Assembly (NCBI GenBank): GCA_029946075.1
Contig: JAQSDT010000326.1
Location: 1 to 34,564 of the forward strand
Length of the DNA: 34,564 nucleotides
From: a bacterium
GTDB lineage: Bacteria > Pseudomonadota > Alphaproteobacteria > Rhizobiales > Xanthobacteraceae
Direction: 5' to 3'
Part shown: piece by piece, positions 7,612-16,220 of the stretch
Layout: each line of letters opens with the position of its first letter
Position numbering within the stretch: position 1 is the stretch's first letter
Program-made: the position numbers and the translations under genes
The notes under the pieces: generated by a model
Told to the model about the DNA's origin: nothing
The model's input: only the letters and a program-made list of their open reading frames with translations
Database searches by the model: none

Positions 7612-9698
7612 TTGCCGCCCTCGAAATGGATGGCCGCCGCGGCGATCTTCTTCGCGCCGGAACCGACGCCTTTAAATCGCAAGCTAACGTGCGTGGCGCT
7701 GTGCTCCCACGGCAGGGTGTCGCCGTTGTAGGTCGTTTTCGTGACGATACCGACCTTGTCTGACGCGGCCTGGTCGGTCGATTCGAGCGCCACCCGAACT
7801 TCCCAACTGCCTTCACAGGCCACGTCGATCGCCTTGAAGTCCTTCGATACAGCCGGACTGTCTGCGTCGAGATAAGGCACCCATAGTTCAGGCTCCGTCG
7901 CGTCATAAACCGGGCTGGCGCCAAGCCCGCCGAACACCTTGATCGCGTCGCCAGAGCGCAGATAAACCTTCTTGTTGAACACCACGGCGTCGTCGATATC
8001 GAACGCCTCGCCGTTGATCGCCGGCGTGTAGGTGCTCCACGCGCTGATCTTCGAGCCCGCGAAGAAGCTCAACACGAAAATCTCGTCGGCGAAAATGAGC
8101 CAGAATCGGCCTGCTGTCGGTTCGATCAGGCCGATTACGCGGCTGCGTTCCAGTGTCGATAGCGTCGCCAGTTTGGCGACGATCAGCGTGTCGATCGGGA
8201 TGCCGACGTCGGTCGTCGAAGCCGCGGTCGAAGCATCGCGCGAACGCAGCGAGCGCACCCCGCTCTCGTCAAGGTAAAACAGATCGCTGTCGCCGAAATT
8301 CGTCACGGACCGCGGGCTGCGGGTGCCGGTGTTCGGCAGCACCTGCGCCGGCTTGTTGAGATCCGGGTCGGGGTCGACGTACCAGATTTGAATCACGCGG
8401 GCCGCCAGCACGGCGATGTACTGCAGGTACTTCGCGATGGCCTGCAGCGCTTCCGATCCGGCGTATTCGGTCGACATGTCGATGAAGCCGGCGCCGACAT
8501 TCAGCGGCTCTGTCGCCTCTGTCTGAAAGCCGGTCGGCCGCCTGATGCCGGAAAAATTCAAGAACTCTTGATTGGCGACGTAGACCTTCGACCCGACGGT
8601 CTTCGCGAAGCTGCCGGATTGAAAGACGTTGCCCGGCGCGAGCCCGTTCGCGAGCACGACGCCGACACTCGGCGTCACCACCATGCCGTTCGCCAACGTG
8701 AACGCGACCGCGTAGCCGTTCGACCCCGTACCGGGATTGGCGGCCAGCAGGTTCACTTTATTGTCGACAACCGACGCCGTGTAATCCGGCACGCTGGCGT
8801 AGGTGTTGATCGAATCGGCGATGGCCTGCGCCGTCGCCGCATTGCTGGTCGTCCAGTCGACCGCTGCGGCCAGGATCGACACACCGTTGACCGTCAAGTC
8901 CGTGAGCGACGAATAGACCGCGTCGGCGCCGCCGGCGAATGCCGTGATGGCGGTAATGGACGTGTCACCGTTCAGCGTAACGACGGGCGAAAGACCGTTC
9001 ACAGCCGGGCCCGTGGCTGTCGCTACGATCGTGACGACGGCGCCGAGCGACGTCGCGGTGTATTCCGGCACTGACGAATAGCTGTTGACCGCTGAAGCGA
9101 CCGCAGCGGCCGACGTCGTGTTATCGCCGGTGTGCTGAACGGGCGCACCGATGATCGACACGCCGTTGACCTTGATATCGCCGAACGTGTTGACGATGCT
9201 CGCCGAGCCGCCGTTGATCGTGAACGACCCCGACGCGTGCGTAGCTGGCTGCAGCCCGCCGCCCGTCACGGTGAACGAAACGCGCGCCCGACCGTCCTGC
9301 CAGTCCGCGATCCGCGTGCCGTCGTAGAAGTGGTAGATCGTACCGTCGCCGAACTCGGCGACGACATAGATTTTCTTCTGGTACAGGTCGAAATTCAAAA
9401 TCCGGGTCAGCGGCGTCGTGCCGTCCGGGTGCTGCAGACGTTGATACGTCACGCCGCGCGGCATCGTCGGTGCAGCGCCATCGCCAAACACGTAAAGGCC
9501 GGAATTGTCGAACGCCAGGCCGATCGTCTGCGCTGCCGGCAGGGTGTAGGCATCCACAAAGGCGGGTCGCTGCTCGAACTCGCCGCCGCGCGTGATATGA
9601 CCATCGTTGGCGCGGATCGCCGAGCCACCAGGAAGCGCTTCAGCCATCCTGCGTGTGTCGAGGCCGCCTTTGATGTCGCGAAGCCAGATCGTACCCAT
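7608..9698 (-). CDS. Tail hub/nozzle-like protein with duplicated domain
   Basis: A 696-residue protein rich in beta-strands and aromatic residues. Residues 1-145 (starting MGTIWLRDIKGGLDTRRM) and the part after about 370 resemble the beta-propeller-type tail stabilisation or nozzle proteins of podoviruses (P22 gp10 / T7 gp12-like role). Inserted between are two related beta-rich modules at about 175-228 and 268-320, each with KVNGVSI/TVNGVSI, a run of Ala/Thr helix ending in (S/T)Y.SVP(E/D)YTA, and a closing strand. The ATG at 9698 overlaps the adaptor stop by one base (TGATG); the longer upstream reading is rejected because it runs antiparallel to no known domain and through the adaptor gene. 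Confidence 0.68.
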   Translation of the reverse strand: MGTIWLRDIKGGLDTRRMAEALPGGSAIRANDGHITRGGEFEQRPAFVDAYTLPAAQTIGLAFDNSGLYVFGDGAAPTMPRGVTYQRLQHPDGTTPLTRILNFDLYQKKIYVVAEFGDGTIYHFYDGTRIADWQDGRARVSFTVTGGGLQPATHASGSFTINGGSASIVNTFGDIKVNGVSIIGAPVQHTGDNTTSAAAVASAVNSYSSVPEYTATSLGAVVTIVATATGPAVNGLSPVVTLNGDTSITAITAFAGGADAVYSSLTDLTVNGVSILAAAVDWTTSNAATAQAIADSINTYASVPDYTASVVDNKVNLLAANPGTGSNGYAVAFTLANGMVVTPSVGVVLANGLAPGNVFQSGSFAKTVGSKVYVANQEFLNFSGIRRPTGFQTEATEPLNVGAGFIDMSTEYAGSEALQAIAKYLQYIAVLAARVIQIWYVDPDPDLNKPAQVLPNTGTRSPRSVTNFGDSDLFYLDESGVRSLRSRDASTAASTTDVGIPIDTLIVAKLATLSTLERSRVIGLIEPTAGRFWLIFADEIFVLSFFAGSKISAWSTYTPAINGEAFDIDDAVVFNKKVYLRSGDAIKVFGGLGASPVYDATEPELWVPYLDADSPAVSKDFKAIDVACEGSWEVRVALESTDQAASDKVGIVTKTTYNGDTLPWEHSATHVSLRFKGVGSGAKKIAAAAIHFEGGK

Positions 9699-10402
9699 CA
9701 GCTCGGCGGCCTGTACTGCCCAACGAACATGCGCCGCGGCGGCTCGCAGCGACCGATGCCGAACATTTTGAACTGCCGGCGCGGCGTCAGGTGCGCCTTC
9801 AGTTTCGCCAGGCGGCGGTTCGCCAGGTTCAACGCGAACTTGCCGTGTTTGCTTTCCGGGTCGAGCTTCGCGGCGGCGTAGAGATAGACAAGCTGGCTGT
9901 CGAGATCCGCGCGATGCGCGTCGTCGACGAGCGGGTTCAGCCGCCTGATCCCCGTGACTTTGAAATAGCCCTCGAGATCGTCCGCGGTGCCGTTCGTGTC
10001 GGGAATCGGCCACACTTCGACCTGTTCGTTCTCGCCGATGCGCCAGCGACGAACGGGCCACGATCGTTGGTCAAGCTCGGTATCGTGCGAAGCATAGTGC
10101 CCGGGGTCGATGCCGGCATCCAACTCGCGCCACACGCCGCCATCCTTGACCTCGATCCGCTCGATGCGGTCGATATCGAAGTCGGCGCCGACGTCGTACA
10201 GGAACTGCCCGGCCTGAAGCTGGTAGTTCTTGCGCGTCCGCAGGTGCGGCCATGTGAAGTCATCCCACAGCCACTCTTGCGTGGACTGTAGCGCTTTGAC
10301 CTGTTTGTCGCGGACCTGGTTGTTGTGCGCCGGGTTCAGGGAAAGATGAAGCTCGGCGCGCAGATCGTCCAGCAGTTTAACTAGCGTCGATCCACGCGCC
10401 AT
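9698..10402 (-). CDS. Head-to-tail adaptor protein
   Basis: A 234-residue protein with an N-terminal helical part (LLDDLRAELHLSLNPAHN, KALQSTQEWLWDDFTWP) followed by beta-strands (FLYDVGADFDIDRIERIEVK, VEVWPIP) and a helical C-terminus with an LVYLYAAAKL segment and basic residues. This layout, and the position between capsid genes and tail hub, match the P22 gp4/adaptor family that plugs onto the portal ring and recruits the tail. It starts 14 bases after the small acidic gene. Assignment to the adaptor role is by family resemblance and synteny. Confidence 0.7.
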   Translation of the reverse strand: MARGSTLVKLLDDLRAELHLSLNPAHNNQVRDKQVKALQSTQEWLWDDFTWPHLRTRKNYQLQAGQFLYDVGADFDIDRIERIEVKDGGVWRELDAGIDPGHYASHDTELDQRSWPVRRWRIGENEQVEVWPIPDTNGTADDLEGYFKVTGIRRLNPLVDDAHRADLDSQLVYLYAAAKLDPESKHGKFALNLANRRLAKLKAHLTPRRQFKMFGIGRCEPPRRMFVGQYRPPS

Positions 10403-10416
10403 CGCTCAAGCACCTT

Positions 10417-10902
10417 TCAGCCGAACAGGTTCGTATCGCCTTCCGGCTTGCCGCCGTCGGTTTCGCCGATACCATCGTTGATATCGTCGCCGACGCCTTC
10501 GTCCGCTTCCTGCGCTTCAGTCTGCGCCTCGATCTCTGCCGGAGCTTCGGCCACTGCCGGCGACGGAGACTTCGCGCTCAAGCGCCCGGTCGCCTTGAAG
10601 AAGCTATCGTCCAGCTCGAGTTCGTCGAGCGTTTCGAACACGCGAGCCGCGACGCCGGGAAACATCGTTTCGACGATCGGCGTCTGCGTGTTGGGGACTT
10701 TGGCGCCGCCATAGATGGCGCCGAGCCGTGCGCGCTCTTCGCGGTTCGACCGCTTCACGTCGCCGATCGGTTCGATGTCGTTGACGGACTCGTCGCCGTG
10801 GATGGCGCGCAGCACGGCGATCTCGGCAGCCGTAACAGCGAATTTCGGGATGGTGTTGCCGTTGTCGCCTCCGAGCGACAGCATGATATTGGCGATCTGC
10901 AT
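10417..10902 (-). CDS. Small acidic structural-cassette protein, 161 aa
   Basis: The first ~105 residues appear folded (MQIANIMLSLGGDNGNTIPK, TAAEIAVLRAIHGDESV), followed by a long acidic Glu/Ala/Asp-rich, probably disordered tail to the C-terminus. GGAG five bases before the ATG is a good ribosome binding site. It lies between the capsid accessory gene and the adaptor, the usual place for head-completion or assembly-chaperone proteins, but no family is recognised with confidence. A strong stem-loop precedes it, so it may be made in lower amounts than the capsid proteins. Confidence 0.6.
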   Translation of the reverse strand: MQIANIMLSLGGDNGNTIPKFAVTAAEIAVLRAIHGDESVNDIEPIGDVKRSNREERARLGAIYGGAKVPNTQTPIVETMFPGVAARVFETLDELELDDSFFKATGRLSAKSPSPAVAEAPAEIEAQTEAQEADEGVGDDINDGIGETDGGKPEGDTNLFG

Positions 10903-10935
10903 GGTAACTCCGGGTCAGGTGGGTTTGCGGTTGGC

Positions 10936-10961
10936 GAGACGCGGCCCGTAGGCCGCGCCTC
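10936..10961 (-). terminator. UACG-tetraloop stem after accessory capsid gene
   Basis: In the minus-strand RNA this forms an 11-bp stem (one G-U wobble) closed by C(UACG)G, an UNCG-class tetraloop. It lies 28 bases after the stop of the 228-aa gene and 34 bases before the next start. No U-run follows, so it is a weak intrinsic terminator at best and more plausibly an attenuator or an mRNA 3'-end stabiliser. Confidence 0.55.
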
Positions 10962-10988
10962 TATATGAGCAGGCCGTAGCCCGCCCTG

Positions 10989-11675
10989 TTAAATGACGCC
11001 GTCGGCGGACTTCGTCTTGCGGATGCGGATGTTCAGGAAGCCGCTGCCTTCTGCGAACGCGGTGACACTCGCCGCTTCGACCGAGAGCGTGCTTTCCGGC
11101 GTCAACGTGTTGTTGGCGGTGATATCCGACCCCATCGCGATAGCCTTGCCGAGAGGCGTGGCAGCGGCCGACGTCAGAGCGATCGTGCCGCCCGTGACGT
11201 TGGTGGTGTCGATTTCGAGGTTCAGCGTCGCCAGCTTCGAGCCGGTCGTGACCGGCTGCGTGACGACGTACTCCCAATACTCGATCTTGCCGTAGACACC
11301 CGGCCGGATGTCGGTCACGACGTCGCCTGCGCCGGTAATGGCGGCAAGGAACACCGGGATCTGCAGCATGATGACGTCGTTGCCGTCCTGCTGATCGACG
11401 TTCAGTTCGACTTTCGTGCCGATCGGCCAGGTGGCGCCCGTGCTGTTGGTCAGCGTAATCAGCGACGCACCGAACGACATCGAAATCTTCGAGTCGGATT
11501 CGAGATACTTGTCGTTGTCGTTCAGCATCACGTAGCTGCCGGTGCCTTTCAGGCCAGCAGTGAACGACTTCTGCGAAGTGCCGGACGGATACGCGAGATC
11601 GACGGTGGCCGAGTTCGCGACTGCGGCGCCGAGAGTGATCGAGGTACGGCCCGATCGGTTAATCAACTGAGACAT
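10989..11675 (-). CDS. Capsid accessory (decoration/cement) protein candidate
   Basis: A 228-residue, strongly beta-type protein rich in Ser, Thr, Gly and Val, starting MSQLINRSGRTSITLG. It has no membrane segment and no enzyme motif. It is encoded directly after the major capsid gene with an excellent ribosome binding site (AAGGAA, seven bases). Both its position and its composition are typical of capsid decoration or cement proteins and of head fibres. It is bracketed by two UNCG stem-loops, as is typical of highly expressed transcripts. The specific role is inferred. Confidence 0.6.
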   Translation of the reverse strand: MSQLINRSGRTSITLGAAVANSATVDLAYPSGTSQKSFTAGLKGTGSYVMLNDNDKYLESDSKISMSFGASLITLTNSTGATWPIGTKVELNVDQQDGNDVIMLQIPVFLAAITGAGDVVTDIRPGVYGKIEYWEYVVTQPVTTGSKLATLNLEIDTTNVTGGTIALTSAAATPLGKAIAMGSDITANNTLTPESTLSVEAASVTAFAEGSGFLNIRIRKTKSADGVI

Positions 11676-11714
11676 TTCGGTGTTCCTTGCTCTAACGAGC
11701 TTGAATTTGCGGAA

Positions 11715-11734
11715 GCGGGCGCCGAAGCGCCCGC
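11715..11734 (-). terminator. UUCG-tetraloop stem after major capsid gene
   Basis: In the minus-strand RNA, GCGGGCGC-UUCG-GCGCCCGC is a perfect 8-bp stem with a canonical C(UUCG)G loop, 17 bases after the major capsid stop. It is followed by UUCCGCAAAUUC, only a weak U-tract, so partial termination or protection from 3' exonucleases is more likely than full termination. Confidence 0.6.
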
Positions 11735-11751
11735 CGATGTATCACGACGTC

Positions 11752-12831
11752 TTACGCGATATCATACACCGCAGACGTGTTCAGCTGCTTCGCGACCAGC
11801 ACGCCGGTCATCGAAAGACCGTTGTACATGACCATGCGGTCATACGGCCGTGCCGGGTTGTGCTTCTTCATGCGGTTGCCGTCCATGTAGAGCAGCCGCA
11901 GGCCGGTCTTGCTCATGTCGATGACGTACATACGCTTCGCCAGGCTGAGATCGTCGAGCGTCGGGTCCCACTCGATCGGGGTACCCTTCCATTCGAGGCT
12001 GCCCTGCGAACCGTCGACCGTGCCTTTCAGGCCGGTCATGGTGTAGTAGCCGTTCGCGCGCATTTCCTTCCGGTAGCCCGCAATGAAGTCCGAGCCGGCG
12101 AACAGCTTGTACTTCGTCGTGCCCTTGCGGTACTTCGAAAGCTGCAGCCACTCCTTCTCGAGAAACTCGATCAGAGCGCCGCCGCTGGCGGTGTTGACGG
12201 TGATCGCACCTTGGAAGCCCGCGATGCCGTTCGCCACGGTCGCAGCGCGGTTGCGCCACCACGAGTTCGCCACGCGCGACAGGCTGCCGGTCGAGCCGAC
12301 GGTCGGCGAATCGAGGATGATCGACTGAATGCCGGCGATGGCCTTCGCGTCGGTCGAACCGTCACCGTGGATCAGCCGATCCAGGCTGAAGGCGTAGTCC
12401 TCGCCGAGAATTTCGTTCTTCTCGTCGAGCAGGTTCGCCAACGCGTGCTCTTCGCGGCCGTCCATCGCGTTCGTCGACTGATCGGCGCCGTCTTCGGTCA
12501 CGTTGATGCCATCGACCTTCAGCTCGGTCATGGTGACAACGGTGCCCATGAAGTGCTCACGCCACTGGAACTTGGCGCGCTTGGTGCCGGTCGGGTTGTA
12601 GTAGGAAAGCTGGTCGTCGCCGCTGTAGCCCGCCAGCGTGCCGCCGCCCTGCCCCGCCTTGACGGCGAAGCTGACGTAGTCCTTGCCACCGTTGAACTTG
12701 CCGGCCGCGGCGTTGAACGCCTGCAACATCGGCTTGTTCGTGATGTTCTGCGCCCAAACCTTACCCTTGTCGATGTAGTTTTCGAGCGCAGCGTTGTTGA
12801 TATTCGCGATTTCGTCGGCAGTGAAAGCCAT
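11752..12831 (-). CDS. Major capsid protein
   Basis: A 359-residue protein beginning MAFTADEIANINNAALENYI. It contains long-helix and beta features of an HK97-fold shell protein, including a WREHFMGTVVTMTELKVDG segment near residue 90, a middle domain with SWWRNRAATVANG, and a C-terminal P-domain-like YDRMVMYNGLSMTGVLV. It follows the scaffold gene after 18 bases and precedes the accessory gene, the standard P22-like order. It should assemble into the icosahedral shell around the scaffold. An AGGG lies upstream of the ATG. The capsid role is well supported by context; fold assignment is by resemblance. Confidence 0.85.
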   Translation of the reverse strand: MAFTADEIANINNAALENYIDKGKVWAQNITNKPMLQAFNAAAGKFNGGKDYVSFAVKAGQGGGTLAGYSGDDQLSYYNPTGTKRAKFQWREHFMGTVVTMTELKVDGINVTEDGADQSTNAMDGREEHALANLLDEKNEILGEDYAFSLDRLIHGDGSTDAKAIAGIQSIILDSPTVGSTGSLSRVANSWWRNRAATVANGIAGFQGAITVNTASGGALIEFLEKEWLQLSKYRKGTTKYKLFAGSDFIAGYRKEMRANGYYTMTGLKGTVDGSQGSLEWKGTPIEWDPTLDDLSLAKRMYVIDMSKTGLRLLYMDGNRMKKHNPARPYDRMVMYNGLSMTGVLVAKQLNTSAVYDIA

Positions 12832-12849
12832 CGTTCAAAACCCTGATGT

Positions 12850-13869
12850 TTAGCCCGTCGCCTGCCGCCGATTGGCCCGAACGATGTCGAGCGTGTTCTG
12901 CGGTTTTTCGCGTTGGGCCGATCCAGTGACTGTGCCGCCTGTCACGGGCTTGATCGCGGGTCGCTTCTGCTGCGGGCTCGGTACGGCTGCCGGCGCCTTG
13001 AACGTCTTGTTCACGGCGTCATAGGCCTTTTTGAGCTGCGCCTGAACGCCGGCCTTGTCTTTAGGCTTGCCTTCAGTCTGCTGAAGATACGCGACTTCCC
13101 GTTGAAGCAGCGGATACTTGGCTTCGAAATTCGGGTCTTTCGCCTTCCGGTCGCTCTCCCAAGCCATCGCCGTAGAAACGAGTTCCTGTACGGCGGCCGT
13201 TGTCGTCTGTCGCTGACGACGCTGGTCCTCGAATCCTTGGCGCGCCTCGTGCGAAGTTGCCTTCGCGCGCTCGCGGGCCAATTCCATGCCGATATCGACG
13301 GTGATCTCGCCTTTATCGACGCGGGCCTTGATATCTTCCGGCATCACTTCGCCGGCGCGAGTCAAGAGATCCTGAAGCCACGGCTTCAATTCCGCAAAGG
13401 CGCCAGGCGCATCGATCTTCGCTCGCGCGAAGGTGTGCAACGCGTTGGCAGCCTCTTCGGAAGTCAGATTGTTTTCGTCGAGATAGCTCTGGATGTTGTT
13501 GAAGCGTCCAGCGTCTTCACGAAACGAATCTCGCTGGCGAACCAGCGTCTGAAACCGAGGGTGCTTGTGGAACGGAACATCCGAGAAGTTCTCGTCGTCC
13601 GGTCCGGTCGGGAGAGGCTTGCCGTCAGGCCCAAGAGCCGGTTCGGTGCCATCGGCTGACGAGGCCGCCGCTTCGGGCTCTACTCGGTCTTTGACCACGT
13701 CGCGAACGACGCCAAGCAGGCCTTCATCGTTATCGTCGGTTTGCGCGGCGGATGATTCCGCGACTGCGCCGTCGACGTCGTTGCCGATCGTCTCAAGCGC
13801 TGCATCCGGGTTTTGGCTGGTGGACGATTCCAGCTCTTCGATATCGTCCGTTTGGTTAGTCAGAGGCAT
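12850..13869 (-). CDS. Scaffolding protein
   Basis: A 339-residue, highly acidic and helical protein. The N-terminal 90 residues are Asp/Glu/Ser-rich and probably disordered. A central coiled-coil region follows (QRDSFREDAGRFNNIQSYL, ELARERAKATSHEARQG), and the C-terminus is Lys/Arg-rich and basic (KKAYDAVNKTFK to the end), as in P22-type scaffolds, where the basic C-terminus binds the coat protein. It sits between portal and major capsid. AGGGA five bases before ATG supports the start at 13869. A promoter-like sequence lies in the 72-base gap upstream. Confidence 0.8.
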   Translation of the reverse strand: MPLTNQTDDIEELESSTSQNPDAALETIGNDVDGAVAESSAAQTDDNDEGLLGVVRDVVKDRVEPEAAASSADGTEPALGPDGKPLPTGPDDENFSDVPFHKHPRFQTLVRQRDSFREDAGRFNNIQSYLDENNLTSEEAANALHTFARAKIDAPGAFAELKPWLQDLLTRAGEVMPEDIKARVDKGEITVDIGMELARERAKATSHEARQGFEDQRRQRQTTTAAVQELVSTAMAWESDRKAKDPNFEAKYPLLQREVAYLQQTEGKPKDKAGVQAQLKKAYDAVNKTFKAPAAVPSPQQKRPAIKPVTGGTVTGSAQREKPQNTLDIVRANRRQATG

Positions 13870-13893
13870 ACATATCCCTATGTTGCAGTGGTG

Positions 13894-13922
13894 TTTGTAT
13901 CTTGTGTATGTCGTAATATCAA
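13894..13922 (-). promoter_or_regulatory. Promoter candidate for scaffold-capsid genes
   Basis: In the only sizeable gap of the head cluster, the minus strand reads TTGATA (13922-13917), a 17-base spacer, then TACAAA (13899-13894). These match the bacterial sigma70 boxes at five and four of six positions. The spacer contains GACATAC, close to the TGACATAC motif of other control regions. An internal promoter would raise scaffold and coat synthesis. Confidence 0.42.
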
Positions 13923-13941
13923 GCCATTTGGTACATAAAGC

Positions 13942-16218
13942 CTAAACGCGGTTGTTGCCGAGCGGCGCTTCGCTGCCCGGCTGGACTTCAGACGGGCCTT
14001 TCGCCGCGTTGTTTTTGCCCTCGCCGCCCTGCGCGGCCGGGTCGTTAACGGCGCCCGCGGCGCTCGGCTGCGCCGTCTGGTTCATCGACGCAATCGACGG
14101 GATGCCTTCCGCCACCGCGTCGGTAAGGTCCATCTTGTCGTCTAGCCGGCGCAGCGTTTCCCGGGCCAGCCAAAGCGGCTTGATCGAGCCCATCTGAATC
14201 AAGAGCGGCAGCATTTCCTTCCAGTTCTTGATCTCGAACGCCTGGTTGGGCTTGCCCATCGAACCGGCTTCGATTTCGAGGAAGACTTCGCCCGCGATGT
14301 CCGCAAGCGACAAATGCGGCCACACCGCGCCGGGGCCGGCTTGCGCCTTGACCGTCTCTTCCGACATTTCGCGAAGCAGGATCTGGCCGGCTGCGCGAGC
14401 GACGATCGTCATGAACCCGTCCAGATCGTCAATGCTTGAGCCGTCGGCTGTGTTCGTGGTGCCGGCCGAAATGGCGACTTCGGTCGCGCTCGAATTGGAC
14501 GTGCCGCCGAGCTGCGCTTCCTGCGCGCCGACGACGATCTGCGCATCCGCGAACGTCTCGTTGGTATCGTAAAGGTTCGGATCGACCCCGGGCACCGGCA
14601 TCGACTGAAACACGTCGGCCATCTTCGTTGCCGGATCGACATTCAAGCCGATGACGTCGAACGGCTTCATCTTTTTGAGCCGTTCCTGGTCTTCTTCCTC
14701 GATCGCGCCGTTCGGGAACACCCAACGCGGGCGCGCAGCTTCGCGGTGCTCGCGCTTGCCCTGGCGCGACCTGTTGTGCTCGTTTTGCATGTCGCGCAAC
14801 AGATAGACGTCTGACGGCGGATAAAGATCGTCTTCGTTCTCGACCTCGTTGAAGGTCAGCGCGTAGACGGGCCAGAAGTCCTCGACGAACACGTCCGGCG
14901 GCGCCGGTTCGCGCAGCCATTTGTGATAGCCTTCGGCGACGTAATAGACGAGCCCGCTCGGCTTGTCGTAGTGCTTCCACACACGAACAAGGCCCTCGCC
15001 GGGCTTGACGCTGCTGTGCTGACCGTCCTCGTCGAATGTCTCGCCAGCGATGTTCGCCGTCTCCTTGCCTTCGGCGTTGAACTTTGCGCAGTCCTTCAGG
15101 TCGACGCCGTCGAACAATTCGCGGACTTCGCCGAGCGTGTACTCGTACTCGACCGTAATGTGCCGCGCGCCGATGAAGCCGACGAGCGTCTTCGTCAGCA
15201 TGTCCGGAATGACTTTGGTCGAGCGCGGCCAATCGAAGATCAGGCCTTCACGAACCAAAATTTCCGGCTCGGCTTCGAGCGAAGCGATCGACGCCTGCAG
15301 TTCCGCCATTTCGGCGTCGGTGCTCTCGATCTCTCCGGACGCGACGTCTTCCGACAGCCGCGCCAGGTGATCGAGCCGAACCTTGGAATCGGCAAGATGG
15401 TCGGACAGCCCCGGGCGCGGGCCGTATTCCCGCTGAAAGCCAAGCTCGACATAGCCGACGCCAGTCGTGCAGGTCCGCCGCACGAGCTGCTTCGCCGCAG
15501 TCTTGAAGTCGACCGGCTTCTGCTCGCGCAAGGCCTTGGCGTACAGGATCTCTAGCGTCTTGCCGATTTTGTCGATCTGCTTCCGACGTTCCATACCCTG
15601 CTGAAAATCGGTCAGCAGTTCGTTCGCGGCGACCGCTTCCGGCGACGGCTGGTAGGGCTGCATGATCGGGTCGTCGAGCGGCGGGCCGCCGTTATGCCCG
15701 AGCAGGCCGGACGTCACGAACGGGTCTTGCGGCACGGAAGCAGCCGCGGCGACAACGGTCTGCTGCGCCTGCATGTGCGCGGCTTCGGCCATCGCATTCT
15801 GCTGCATCGCTTGCATTGCGAGCACGATCGACTGCGGGTCTTCATCCCACACGGCGAAGTCCAGCCGCTCGGCGCGTTTCGCCGTCGCTTTCGGGTTCTT
15901 CGCGTACAGCGTCGCCGTCTTCTGCTTGACGTGCCGGCCGGCGATATTGGCCTTGTAGTTGGTTTCGCTCCACGTCTCTTCGCGGCCGTACATCGCGACG
16001 AACATGTCTCGACGCATCCGCTTGAACGCCTTCGCGTGGAACGCCTTGTCGGCCTTGATCGTCTTGATGATCTTGGTGACGTGCGCCTTCAGCGCCTGGT
16101 CGGCGTCTTCCGTCTCTGGCGTTTCGTCCGGCTTCGGCGACCCGTCCTGTTCCATCGCGGGCAAGTCGGTATCGTCGGGGACGACGTTGGTCAGAGGCGC
16201 TTGTTCATCGAATGCCAT
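13942..16218 (-). CDS. Portal protein
   Basis: A 758-residue protein, similar in size to P22 gp1 (725 residues). After an acidic, disordered N-terminal 40 residues comes the helical portal core (KAFKRMRRDMFVAMYGREET), with WDEDPQ and many Trp/Tyr-rich strands, and a VEDFWPVYALTFNE segment in the middle. The C-terminal part is Ala/Pro/Gly-rich. It forms the dodecameric ring at the packaging vertex, binding the large terminase and later the adaptor. It starts two bases after the terminase stop codon. The order terminase-portal-scaffold-coat is conserved in P22-like phages, which makes the assignment solid. Confidence 0.87.
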   Translation of the reverse strand: MAFDEQAPLTNVVPDDTDLPAMEQDGSPKPDETPETEDADQALKAHVTKIIKTIKADKAFHAKAFKRMRRDMFVAMYGREETWSETNYKANIAGRHVKQKTATLYAKNPKATAKRAERLDFAVWDEDPQSIVLAMQAMQQNAMAEAAHMQAQQTVVAAAASVPQDPFVTSGLLGHNGGPPLDDPIMQPYQPSPEAVAANELLTDFQQGMERRKQIDKIGKTLEILYAKALREQKPVDFKTAAKQLVRRTCTTGVGYVELGFQREYGPRPGLSDHLADSKVRLDHLARLSEDVASGEIESTDAEMAELQASIASLEAEPEILVREGLIFDWPRSTKVIPDMLTKTLVGFIGARHITVEYEYTLGEVRELFDGVDLKDCAKFNAEGKETANIAGETFDEDGQHSSVKPGEGLVRVWKHYDKPSGLVYYVAEGYHKWLREPAPPDVFVEDFWPVYALTFNEVENEDDLYPPSDVYLLRDMQNEHNRSRQGKREHREAARPRWVFPNGAIEEEDQERLKKMKPFDVIGLNVDPATKMADVFQSMPVPGVDPNLYDTNETFADAQIVVGAQEAQLGGTSNSSATEVAISAGTTNTADGSSIDDLDGFMTIVARAAGQILLREMSEETVKAQAGPGAVWPHLSLADIAGEVFLEIEAGSMGKPNQAFEIKNWKEMLPLLIQMGSIKPLWLARETLRRLDDKMDLTDAVAEGIPSIASMNQTAQPSAAGAVNDPAAQGGEGKNNAAKGPSEVQPGSEAPLGNNRV

Positions 16219-16220
16219 CT

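Noticed and set aside
9698..10061. N-terminal extension of the tail-hub reading to 10061.
   Set aside because: The extra 121 residues are basic shadow sequence within the adaptor gene; the ATG at 9698 forms a TGATG junction and starts the conserved part.
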